Assembly (NCBI GenBank): GCA_012735335.1
Contig: JAAYHO010000190.1
Span: 1 to 15,381, forward strand
Direction: 5' to 3'
DNA: 15,381 nt
From: Gammaproteobacteria bacterium
GTDB lineage: Bacteria > Pseudomonadota > Gammaproteobacteria > Pseudomonadales > Pseudomonadaceae
A program made the translations under genes and the position numbers. The notes beneath the pieces were generated by a model. The model was not told the origin of the DNA, searched no databases, and saw only the letters and a list, made by a program, of their open reading frames with translations. Below, one piece after another: positions 1 through 7,012 of this stretch; position 1 is the first letter of the stretch; the number at the start of each line of letters is the position of its first letter.

Positions 1-38
1 CCTACCAGTGCGCGCTTACCGGAAAGATTCAGATCCAT
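1..38 (-). CDS. Short-chain dehydrogenase/reductase (SDR), N-terminal fragment
   Basis: Only the first 12 codons and two bases lie in the window. They read MDLNLSGKRALV and the next codon begins GG. This is the usual opening of SDR oxidoreductases: a short lead, then (S/T)GKRALV as the first beta strand, entering the glycine-rich NAD(P)-binding turn. A GGAG ribosome site sits 7 bases before the ATG. The 47 bases separating it from the prpF stop contain no terminator, so it is probably the sixth gene of the prp operon. The family is assigned from 13 residues only. The substrate is unknown, and a non-SDR nucleotide-binding protein cannot be excluded. Confidence 0.55.
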   Translation of the reverse strand, partial: MDLNLSGKRALV

Positions 39-85
39 CGTTGACTCCAGACAGTAGGTTATCGGATTGATTCGCTACCCAGAGT

Positions 86-1273
86 CTAGAGGATATCCCC
101 CGGCACCCGCACCCACCCTTCCATCAGAATGCGTGCACTGCGGCTCATGATCGCCTTGGTGACAGTCCACTGCCCATCCACCTGACGCGCTTCAGCACCG
201 ACCCGCAGGGTACCGGAAGGATGGCCGAAGCGTACCGCTTCCCGCTCACCACCACCGGCCGCCAGGTTGACCAGCGTACCTGGCACCGCCGCAGCGGTAC
301 CGATAGCCACCGCACAGGTGCCCATCATCGCGTGGTGCAGTTTGCCCATGGACAGCGCCCGCACCAGCAGATCCACCTCACCGGCACTGATCTGCTTGCC
401 GCTGGAAGCCTGATAATCCTTCGGCGGCGAAACAAAGGCGATCTTCGGCGTGTGCTGACGCTTGAGCGCTTCTTCCGGGGTTTTGATCAGCCCCATGCGC
501 AGCGCACCGGCCACGCGGATGGCCTCGAACCTGGCCAGCGCTTCCGGGTTGCCATTGATGTCCTCACGCAGCTCGGTGCCCTGATAACCGATATCCGCCG
601 CATTGACGAACACGGTGGGAATACCTGCGGCAATCATGGTCGCCTTGAGCATACCCAGACCCGGCACTTCCAGATCGTCTACCAGATTGCCGGTAGGGAA
701 CATGGAACCGCCCTCTTCCCCGTCATCGGACGGGTCCATGAACTCCAACACGATCTCCGCCGCCGGAAAGGTCACCCCGTCCAGCTCGAAGTCCCCCAGC
801 TCCTGCACCTGGCCGTTGCTGACCGGCACATGGGCAACGATGGTCTTCTGGATATTCGCCTGCCAGATGCGCACGGTGCAGGTGCCGTTGTCCGGAATGC
901 GCGCCGGATCGACCAGCCCCGCATGAATGGCAAAGGCCCCCGCCGCCGTCGACAGGTTGCCACAGTTGCCGCTCCAGTCGACAAAGGGGCTGTCGATGGA
1001 CACCTGGCCATAGAGATAATCCACATCGTGATCAGTCACGCTGCTTTTCGACAGGATCACGCACTTGCTGGTACTGGAGGTCGCCCCGCCCATGCCATCG
1101 ATATGCGCGGCATAGGGGTCGGGACTGCCGATCACCCGCATGAACAGGCGATCCCGGGCTTCACCGGGCACCTGACAGGATTCGGGCAGGTCTTCCAGGC
1201 GGAAGAATACGCCCTTGCTGGTACCGCCACGCATGTAGGTGGCGGGGACTTTGATTTGCGATAACTGACTCAT
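86..1273 (-). CDS. prpF: 2-methylaconitate cis-trans isomerase PrpF
   Basis: This 395-residue protein belongs to the PrpF/DUF453 family, which has two diaminopimelate-epimerase-like domains. It isomerises the 2-methylaconitate isomer made by AcnD into the 2-methyl-cis-aconitate used by the next hydration step, so AcnD and PrpF together replace PrpD. Visible family motifs are MRGGTSKG near residues 14-21, GMGGATSSTSK ending in K70, and SGNCGN with C104. From memory K70 and C104 align with the lysine and cysteine examined in Shewanella PrpF. The length is normal. The start is supported by AGGAG 7 bases upstream. It follows acnD after 78 bases that hold a terminator-like hairpin, so it may be expressed less than the genes before it. 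Confidence 0.95.
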   Translation of the reverse strand: MSQLSQIKVPATYMRGGTSKGVFFRLEDLPESCQVPGEARDRLFMRVIGSPDPYAAHIDGMGGATSSTSKCVILSKSSVTDHDVDYLYGQVSIDSPFVDWSGNCGNLSTAAGAFAIHAGLVDPARIPDNGTCTVRIWQANIQKTIVAHVPVSNGQVQELGDFELDGVTFPAAEIVLEFMDPSDDGEEGGSMFPTGNLVDDLEVPGLGMLKATMIAAGIPTVFVNAADIGYQGTELREDINGNPEALARFEAIRVAGALRMGLIKTPEEALKRQHTPKIAFVSPPKDYQASSGKQISAGEVDLLVRALSMGKLHHAMMGTCAVAIGTAAAVPGTLVNLAAGGGEREAVRFGHPSGTLRVGAEARQVDGQWTVTKAIMSRSARILMEGWVRVPGDIL

Positions 1274-1296
1274 TGCTTGCTCCTATAGACGGAAAA

Positions 1297-1323
1297 CCCC
1301 CGCTGACGTTACGCCAGAGGGGG
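1297..1323 (-). terminator. Hairpin plus short T-run between acnD and prpF (attenuator or leaky terminator)
   Basis: On the minus strand, arms CCCCC/GGGGG enclose arms CTGGCG/CGTCAG. They are separated by one T-C mismatch and closed by a TAA loop. TTTTCC follows directly, at 1296-1291. This has the form of an intrinsic terminator but sits inside the operon, after the acnD stop and just before the prpF ribosome site. Partial read-through or 3'-end protection of the upstream mRNA is more likely than full termination, because prpF is needed with acnD. Confidence 0.6.
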
Positions 1324-1351
1324 TATGGGGTGAGAACGAGTTACCTCGAGC

Positions 1352-3961
1352 TCACACCTTCCCTTCCAGAAAGTCCTGCGCAAACCGTTGCAGCACCCCA
1401 CCCGCCTCGTAGACAGTCACTTCCTCGTCACTGTCCAGTCGGCAGGTCATGGGTACTTCAACCCGTTCACCGTTCTGGCGGTTGATGATCAGCGTCAGGT
1501 CGGCGCCCGGTGCCGGGGTGCCTGCCACGTCGTAGGTCTCGGTGCCATCCAGTTCCAGCGTCTTGCGCGTGGTGCCCGGTTTGAACTCCAGGGGCAGCAC
1601 GCCCATGCCGATCAGGTTGGTGCGGTGGATGCGTTCGAAACCTTCGGCGGCAATCACTTCCACCCCAGCCAGACGCACGCCCTTGGCCGCCCAGTCGCGG
1701 CTGGAGCCCTGGCCGTAGTCGGCGCCGGCGACGATGATCAGCGGCTGCTTGCGGTTCATGTAGGTTTCGATGGCTTCCCACATGCGCATGACCTGGCCTT
1801 CCGGCTCGACCCGGGCCAGTGAGCCCTGCTTCACGCTGCCGTCGTCGTTCAACACCATTTCGTTGAACAGCTTCGGGTTGGCGAAGGTGGCGCGCTGGGC
1901 GGTCAGGTGGTCACCGCGGTGGGTGGCGTAGGAGTTGAAGTCCTCCTCCGGCAGGCCCATCTTGTGCAGGTATTCACCGGCGGCACTGTCCATCAGAATC
2001 GCGTTGGACGGCGACAGGTGGTCGGTGGTGATGTTGTCCGGCAGGATCGCCAGCGGGCGCATGCCTTTCATGGTCCGCTCACCAGCCAACGCACCTTCCC
2101 AGTACGGCGGACGGCGGATGTAGGTGGACATCTCGCGCCAGTCGTACAGCGGGCTTTCCGCTTCCTCGATGGTGCCCAGGTCGAACATCGGGATGTACAC
2201 CTGCTTGAACTGCTCGGGCTTGACGCTGGAGGCGACGATGGCGTCGATTTCCTCGTCGCTCGGCCACAGATCCTTCAGGGTAATCGGATTGCCCTGAGCA
2301 TCATGACCCAGCACGTCCTGCTCGATATCAAAGCGCACGGTACCGGCGATAGCGTAGGCCACCACCAACGGCGGCGAGGCGAGGAAGGCCTGCTTGGCAT
2401 AGGGGTGGATACGGCCGTCGAAATTGCGGTTGCCCGACAGTACTGCGGTAGCGTACAGGTCACGGTCGATGATTTCCTGCTGGATCGTCGGGTCCAGCGC
2501 GCCGGACATGCCATTACAGGTGGTGCAGGCATAGCCAACGATGCCGAAGCCGAGCTTTTCCAGCTCCGGCAGCAGACCGGCCTCTTCCAGATACAGACGA
2601 GCAACCTTGGAACCCGGCGCGAAGGAGGTCTTGACCCAGGGCTTGCGGATCAGACCCAGCTCGTTGGCCTTTTTCGCCACCAGACCGGCGGCGACCACGT
2701 TGCGCGGGTTGGAGGTATTGGTACAGCTGGTGATGGCCGCGATGATCACCGCACCATCGGGCATCAGACCCTCGGCCTCTTCGGCGCGGGCGGCTTCCAG
2801 CTTGTCCGCGCCGGCAATGCCCCGCTCCTGCAATGCAGAGGTCGGCAGACGGCGATGCGGGTTGGACGGGCCAGCCAGGTTACGCACCACGGTGGACAGG
2901 TCAAATTCCAGCACCCGCTCGTACTCGGCGGTGGTCAGCGCACTGCTCCACAGGCCAAGCTGCTTGGCGTACTGCTCGACCAACGCCACCTGCTCCGGCT
3001 CACGACCGGTCAGCTTGAGGTAATCGATGGTCTGGCCGTCGATATAGAACATCGCCGCCGTAGCGCCGTACTCCGGGCACATATTGGAGATGGTTGCGCG
3101 GTCACCGATGGTCAGGCTGTCCGCACCTTCGCCGAAGAATTCGACATAGGCACCCACAACGCGCTCGGCGCGCAGGAACTCGGTCAGCGCCAAGACGATA
3201 TCGGTGGCAGTGATGCCGGGTTGACGCTTGCCGGTGAGTTTGACACCGACGATATCAGGCAGACGCATCATCGACGGACGACCGAGCATCACGGTTTCCG
3301 CTTCCAGACCACCCACACCGATAGCGATCACACCCAGCGCATCCACGTGCGGGGTGTGCGAGTCGGTACCCACACAGGTATCCGGGAAGGCCACACCATC
3401 ACGGGCCTGGATCACCGGGCTCATCTTCTCCAGGTTGATCTGGTGCATGATGCCGTTACCGGCCGGGATCACGTCGACGTTCTTGAACGCGGTCTTGGTC
3501 CACTCGATAAAGTGGAAGCGGTCCTCGTTGCGGCGATCCTCGATGGCGCGGTTCTTGTCGAAGGCATCCGGATCGAAACCAGGCGCTTCCACAGCCAGCG
3601 AGTGGTCGACGATCAACTGGGTGGGTACCACCGGGTTGACCTTGGACGGATCACCACCGGCCTCGGCGATGGCATCGCGCAGACCGGCCAGGTCAACCAG
3701 CGCGGTCTGGCCGAGAATGTCATGACAGACCACCCGCGCCGGGTACCAGGGAAAGTCCAGGTCGCGTTTGCGATGGATCAGTTGCTCCAGGGAAGCGGTC
3801 AGCGTGGCCGGATCACAGCGGCGCACCAGCTGCTCGGCCAGCACCCGGGAGGTATAGGGCAATTTGGCCCAGGCGCCGGGGACGATGGCGTCCACGGCGG
3901 CGGGGGCGTTGTAATACTCCAGGTCGGTGCCTGGCAGCTTTTCACGGTATTGGCTGTTCAT
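1352..3961 (-). CDS. acnD: Fe/S-dependent 2-methylcitrate dehydratase AcnD (aconitase family)
   Basis: This 869-residue enzyme is built like aconitase A/IRP. It dehydrates 2-methylcitrate in the cytoplasm and works with PrpF. The 4Fe-4S ligands are visible: C413 in AITSCTNTSNP and C479/C482 in GYACTTCNGMSG. The substrate-domain motif TDSHTPHVDALG lies near residue 199. The C-terminal swivel domain carries ILPDNITTDHLSPSNA and GADYGQGSSRDWAAKG, the serine/arginine active-site loop. Its length fits AcnD, slightly shorter than typical AcnA, and its position between prpC and prpF settles AcnD over a housekeeping aconitase. Its ATG overlaps the prpC stop by one base (TAATG), with AAGGA inside the prpC end as ribosome site, so the two genes are translationally coupled. 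Confidence 0.96.
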   Translation of the reverse strand: MNSQYREKLPGTDLEYYNAPAAVDAIVPGAWAKLPYTSRVLAEQLVRRCDPATLTASLEQLIHRKRDLDFPWYPARVVCHDILGQTALVDLAGLRDAIAEAGGDPSKVNPVVPTQLIVDHSLAVEAPGFDPDAFDKNRAIEDRRNEDRFHFIEWTKTAFKNVDVIPAGNGIMHQINLEKMSPVIQARDGVAFPDTCVGTDSHTPHVDALGVIAIGVGGLEAETVMLGRPSMMRLPDIVGVKLTGKRQPGITATDIVLALTEFLRAERVVGAYVEFFGEGADSLTIGDRATISNMCPEYGATAAMFYIDGQTIDYLKLTGREPEQVALVEQYAKQLGLWSSALTTAEYERVLEFDLSTVVRNLAGPSNPHRRLPTSALQERGIAGADKLEAARAEEAEGLMPDGAVIIAAITSCTNTSNPRNVVAAGLVAKKANELGLIRKPWVKTSFAPGSKVARLYLEEAGLLPELEKLGFGIVGYACTTCNGMSGALDPTIQQEIIDRDLYATAVLSGNRNFDGRIHPYAKQAFLASPPLVVAYAIAGTVRFDIEQDVLGHDAQGNPITLKDLWPSDEEIDAIVASSVKPEQFKQVYIPMFDLGTIEEAESPLYDWREMSTYIRRPPYWEGALAGERTMKGMRPLAILPDNITTDHLSPSNAILMDSAAGEYLHKMGLPEEDFNSYATHRGDHLTAQRATFANPKLFNEMVLNDDGSVKQGSLARVEPEGQVMRMWEAIETYMNRKQPLIIVAGADYGQGSSRDWAAKGVRLAGVEVIAAEGFERIHRTNLIGMGVLPLEFKPGTTRKTLELDGTETYDVAGTPAPGADLTLIINRQNGERVEVPMTCRLDSDEEVTVYEAGGVLQRFAQDFLEGKV

Positions 3962-5118
3962 TACTTACGATCCTTCAACGCCACAAACTGCAGATCTTCC
4001 GGGCCAACATAGTTGGCGCTCGGACGAATGATCTTGCCGTCGATGCGTTGTTCAATCACGTGCGCCGACCAGCCAGCGGTACGGGCGATGACGAACAGCG
4101 GGGTGAACATGGCGGTGGGGACGCCCATCATGTGGTAGCTCACCGCGCTGAACCAGTCGAGGTTGGGGAACATCTTCTTGATTTCCCACATGGTGCTTTC
4201 CAGACGCTCGGCGATGTCGTACATCTTGCGGTTCTGCTGCTCGTCGGACAGCTCCAGCGCGACCTTCTTGATCACTTCGTTACGCGGATCGGAGACGGTG
4301 TAGACCGGGTGACCGAAGCCGATGACCACTTCCTTGCGCCCTACCCGCTCGCGGATATCGGCCTCGGCCTCGTCCGGATTGTCGTAGCGCTTCTGGATCT
4401 CGAAGGCGACTTCGTTAGCGCCGCCGTGCTTGGGACCGCGCAGGGCACCGATGGCGCCGGAAATGGCGGAGTACATGTCCGAACCGGTACCGGCGATGAC
4501 GCGGCTGGTAAAGGTGGAGGCGTTGAACTCGTGCTCGGCGTACAGGTTCAGCGAGGTGTGCATGGCACGGACCCAGGACTCCTGGGGTTTCTCGCCGTGC
4601 AGCAGGTGCAGGAAGTGGCCGCCGATGGAGTCGTCATCGGTCTCCACGTCGATGCACTTGCCGTTGTGGCTGAAGTGGTACCAGTACAGCAGCATGGAAC
4701 CCAGCGAGGCCATCAGCTTGTCGGCGATGTCCCGGGCGCCTGGATGGTTGTGATCGTCCTTCTCGGGAGTCAGGCAACCCAGTACCGAGACACCGGTACG
4801 CATCACGTCCATCGGATGAGCGGACGGCGGCAGTTGCTCCAGGGCAGTCATGACCGCTGCGGGCAGACCGCGCAGGGCCTTGAGCTTGGCCTTGTAGGCA
4901 CGCAACTCGGCTGCGGTGGGCAGCTTGCCGTGTACCAGCAGGTGGGCAATTTCCTCGAATTCGCAGGTGGTGGCGATATCCAGGATGTCGTAACCGCGAT
5001 AATGCAGGTCGTTACCGCTGCGACCTACGGTACACAGGGCGGTATTACCGGCGGCGGTGCCACTCAGGGCAACGGATTTCTTCGGCTTGAAGGTCGGGGT
5101 CGATTGATCAGCGCTCAT
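3961..5118 (-). CDS. prpC: 2-methylcitrate synthase PrpC
   Basis: This 385-residue citrate-synthase-fold enzyme condenses propionyl-CoA with oxaloacetate to 2-methylcitrate, the entry step of the cycle. The catalytic triad is visible: H231 in [11 protein letters not shown]270 in the signature [13 protein letters not shown], and D321 in [12 protein letters not shown]196 in [10 protein letters not shown] is the further conserved histidine. The length is typical of PrpC, shorter than the roughly 430-residue GltA-type citrate synthase, and the prp context supports PrpC. The ATG has an AGAGGAG ribosome site. A 60-base spacer with an inverted repeat separates it from prpB, and its stop codon overlaps the acnD start. 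Confidence 0.96.
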   Translation of the reverse strand: MSADQSTPTFKPKKSVALSGTAAGNTALCTVGRSGNDLHYRGYDILDIATTCEFEEIAHLLVHGKLPTAAELRAYKAKLKALRGLPAAVMTALEQLPPSAHPMDVMRTGVSVLGCLTPEKDDHNHPGARDIADKLMASLGSMLLYWYHFSHNGKCIDVETDDDSIGGHFLHLLHGEKPQESWVRAMHTSLNLYAEHEFNASTFTSRVIAGTGSDMYSAISGAIGALRGPKHGGANEVAFEIQKRYDNPDEAEADIRERVGRKEVVIGFGHPVYTVSDPRNEVIKKVALELSDEQQNRKMYDIAERLESTMWEIKKMFPNLDWFSAVSYHMMGVPTAMFTPLFVIARTAGWSAHVIEQRIDGKIIRPSANYVGPEDLQFVALKDRK

Positions 5119-5134
5119 CGCACATTCTCCTCTT

Positions 5135-5158
5135 GTACCCGGCCGCAGGGTCGACCGG
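5135..5158. repeat. Inverted repeat in the prpB-prpC spacer
   Basis: ACCCGG and CCGGGT form a 6-bp stem around a 12-base loop in the 60-base spacer. On the minus (coding) strand no T-run follows. The T-rich stretch comes before the hairpin, so it is not a terminator for the operon. It could be an mRNA processing or stability element, or have no role. Confidence 0.4.
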
Positions 5159-5178
5159 GTGTTTTCTTGTTCAGGAAA

Positions 5179-6063
5179 TCACTTCTTGCCGGCGGCAAAC
5201 GGGGCGTCCAGCTTCTGTTCAAAGGCGTGGTAGCCAATGCGGTCATACAGCTCCATGCGAGTCTGCATGCTGTCGATGACATTCTGTTGATGACCTTCGG
5301 TACGGATGGCGTTGTAGACATTTTCCGCCGCCTTGTTCGCTGCGCGGAACGCCGACAGCGGATACAGCTGGATGGCAACACCAACCGAGGCCAGCTCCTC
5401 ACGGGTGAACAGCGGCGTGGCACCGAACTCGGTAATGTTGGCCAGGATCGGCACATTCAGCTCTTTGACAAAGCGCTCGTAGGTCGGCAGATCGTAGGCG
5501 GCTTCAGCGAAAATCGCATCGGCACCGGCCTCGACGTAGCGTTTGCAGCGCTCCAGCGCAGCGTCCACACCTTCTGCCTGGATGGCATCGGTACGGGCGA
5601 TCAGGAAGAAATCCGGATCGGTTTTGGCATCAGCAGCCGCGCGCACCCGGTCAACCATCTCCTCGGTGGAGACGATTTCCTTGCCCGGACGGTGACCGCA
5701 GCGCTTGGCACCGACCTGATCCTCGATATGCGCCGCAGCGGCACCGGCCTTGATCAGGCTCTTGACCGTACGCTCGATATTGAAGGCACTGGGACCAAAG
5801 CCGGTATCGATATCCACCATCAGCGGCAGATCGCACACATCGGTAATCCGGCGCACGTCGATCAGCACATCCTCCAGGGTATTGATACCCAGATCCGGCA
5901 TGCCCAGCGAGCCTGCGGCCACGCCACCACCGGACAGGTAAATGGCCTTGAAGCCAGCGCGCTTGGCGAGCAAGGCATGGTTGGCATTGATGGCACCGAT
6001 CACCTGCAACGGTTGTTCTTCGGCCAATGCCTGACGAAACTTCTGACCTGGGGTCTTGTTCAT
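5179..6063 (-). CDS. prpB: 2-methylisocitrate lyase PrpB
   Basis: This 294-residue enzyme of the isocitrate-lyase/PEP-mutase superfamily (TIM barrel, Mg2+) cleaves 2-methylisocitrate to pyruvate and succinate, the last step of the cycle. The loop [12 protein letters not shown] carries the catalytic C122. The metal and substrate residues D57 (GMPD), D84 and D86 (VDIDTGFG) are all present. They sit one position earlier than the residues I remember for E. coli PrpB (D58, D85, D87, C123). The ATG lies 3 bases after the regulator's stop, with GGAGG inside the regulator's end as ribosome site. PrpB is thus made from the same transcript as the GntR protein. Confidence 0.97.
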   Translation of the reverse strand: MNKTPGQKFRQALAEEQPLQVIGAINANHALLAKRAGFKAIYLSGGGVAAGSLGMPDLGINTLEDVLIDVRRITDVCDLPLMVDIDTGFGPSAFNIERTVKSLIKAGAAAAHIEDQVGAKRCGHRPGKEIVSTEEMVDRVRAAADAKTDPDFFLIARTDAIQAEGVDAALERCKRYVEAGADAIFAEAAYDLPTYERFVKELNVPILANITEFGATPLFTREELASVGVAIQLYPLSAFRAANKAAENVYNAIRTEGHQQNVIDSMQTRMELYDRIGYHAFEQKLDAPFAAGKK

Positions 6064-6066
6064 TGC

Positions 6067-6771
6067 CTATTTCCCTCCTGAGGATGTATTAGCGTCGCGC
6101 TGCTCCAGCATACGGCGCTCGATATTGCGGCGAGATGCGCTGATATGACGGCGCATCAGCATCTCCGCGAGTTCACCATCACGGTCGGCGATGGCTTCAA
6201 TAATGCGATGGTGTTCGGCAAACGCCTGCTGCGGGCGCTTGGGCGTGGTTGAAAACTTGTAGCGGTACATGCGCACCAGATGGTAGAGATCAGCACAGAG
6301 CATGTCGCTGAGCGTCTGATTCTTGCTGCCCTGGATGATGACGAAGTGGATATCCAGATCGCCTTCCTGCTGATAGTAGGATTGGTTGGCCTTGAGCCCG
6401 GCATGGCGCTCGTGGGTGTCCAGCACCTCGCGCAGCCGCTCGATCTCCTCATCGGTCATGTTCTGCGCCGCCAGGCGACAGGCCATGCCTTCCAGAGCTT
6501 CGCGTACATGGTACAGCTCGATCAGCTCTTCATAGCTGAGCGAGACCACCCGCACCCCGGCATGCGGCACCCGCACTACCAGACGCCGACCTTCCAGACG
6601 GCGGATGGCCTCGCGCAGCGGCCCGCGGCTGATGCCGTAGGTAGAAGACAGGAATTGCTCACTGATCCGGGTACCCGGGGGAATCTCACCCTTGACGATC
6701 GCCGTCTGCAGGAGCTGGAAGGCTCCATCAGACAGGGTTGCGGCGGGGATCAGGCTGTCGATTTCGGCCAA
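6067..6771 (-). CDS. GntR/FCD-family regulator of the prp operon (PmiR/PrpQ-like)
   Basis: This 234-residue protein has an N-terminal GntR winged helix (about 12-75; helix region SEQFLSSTYGISRGPLREAIRRLE) and a C-terminal FCD ligand domain (about 82-212). Candidate FCD metal residues D138, H142, H188 and H209 are in place. FCD regulators usually bind a small carboxylate, and here a methylcitrate-cycle acid such as methylisocitrate is the obvious candidate. From memory, the P. aeruginosa orthologue is named PmiR, and PrpQ has been used for such regulators elsewhere. The gene begins with TTG: an in-frame stop lies five codons upstream, and no ATG occurs until well inside the domain. GAGG lies 10 bases before the TTG, with a perfect palindrome between. 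It is first in the operon and probably autoregulated. Confidence 0.9.
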   Translation of the reverse strand: MAEIDSLIPAATLSDGAFQLLQTAIVKGEIPPGTRISEQFLSSTYGISRGPLREAIRRLEGRRLVVRVPHAGVRVVSLSYEELIELYHVREALEGMACRLAAQNMTDEEIERLREVLDTHERHAGLKANQSYYQQEGDLDIHFVIIQGSKNQTLSDMLCADLYHLVRMYRYKFSTTPKRPQQAFAEHHRIIEAIADRDGELAEMLMRRHISASRRNIERRMLEQRDANTSSGGK

Positions 6772-6782
6772 TTGTATACAAC
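6771..6782. promoter_or_regulatory. Candidate GntR operator 1 (ATTGTATACAAC)
   Basis: The ten central bases TTGTATACAA are a perfect palindrome with the TTGT-n2-ACAA pattern expected for an FCD-type GntR protein. The site touches the TTG start codon of the regulator and lies between its ribosome site and start. Relative to the inferred transcription start near 6816 it is downstream, at about +35 to +46. Binding could block elongation or initiation there, and the same palindrome in the mRNA might also affect translation. Confidence 0.65.
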
Positions 6783-6822
6783 CTCATTCATTTCCCAGGC
6801 GAAAAGCCGGTAACTGAGGGCG

Positions 6823-6852
6823 ATAGTGCCAGCCATCCCGCCAGATTGTCAA
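6823..6852 (-). promoter_or_regulatory. Candidate sigma-70 promoter of the prp operon
   Basis: On the minus strand, a perfect -35 TTGACA (6852-6847) is followed after 18 bases by CACTAT (6828-6823), preceded by TGG to give an extended -10. The -10 itself is weak (3 of 6). The predicted start near 6816 gives a leader of about 45 bases before the regulator. The -35 lies inside operator 2, which fits repression by promoter occlusion. Confidence 0.5.
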
Positions 6853-6856
6853 CAAT
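6845..6856. promoter_or_regulatory. Candidate GntR operator 2 (ATTGTCAACAAT)
   Basis: This is an inverted repeat ATTGT-n2-ACAAT, identical to operator 1 except for one central base and the outer base on one side. It contains the -35 hexamer of the prp promoter. Its centre is 74 bp from that of operator 1, close to seven helical turns, so two bound dimers would face the same side. Confidence 0.6.
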
Positions 6857-6928
6857 CCATATCAGCCAATCAGAATATTAAATCTTTACCCCGGGGAACT
6901 TCCGGTACTGGGTGCCGGTCTGCTTGCG

Positions 6929-6937
6929 TGCTACTAT
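6929..6937 (+). promoter_or_regulatory. Candidate extended -10 promoter for the membrane transglutaminase operon
   Basis: TGCTACTAT is an extended -10 element (TGn plus TACTAT, 4 of 6). No convincing -35 is visible at 16-18 bp. A small hairpin (6902-6918, CCGGTAC with GTGCCGG) and an AT-rich stretch (6870-6887) lie upstream. A start near 6944 would give a leader of about 70 bases to the preferred ATG at 7013. Confidence 0.35.
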
Positions 6938-7012
6938 CGCACCCGTCAAACGCTGTCCTTTCCGCACATCCAGGGAATGGAGCAGCAGTCAGAAACTGCC
7001 GCTGAGAACGCC

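Noticed and set aside
221..1264. Plus-strand 347-codon frame opposite prpF
   Set aside because: Antisense shadow with no recognisable motif. prpF on the minus strand has full-length family motifs and a ribosome site.
1352..3961. Housekeeping aconitase AcnA
   Set aside because: Position between prpC and prpF, translational coupling to prpC, and a length of 869 residues fit AcnD.
5135..5165. Plus-strand intrinsic terminator (ACCCGG/CCGGGT hairpin followed by GTTTTCTT)
   Set aside because: It has the right shape on the plus strand, but no plus-strand gene leads into it. All genes here run on the minus strand.
1907..6081. Very long plus-strand open frames (about 700 codons at 1907-4012 and 677 at 4048-6081)
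   Set aside because: They lie exactly opposite acnD, prpC and prpB, have low-complexity His/Gly/Arg/Gln-rich translations without domains, and arise from the strong codon bias of the GC-rich genes on the other strand.
6870..6945. Riboswitch or leader RNA ahead of the membrane transglutaminase gene
   Set aside because: Only one 7-bp hairpin (6902-6918) is visible, and it lies upstream of the candidate -10, so it would not be transcribed.
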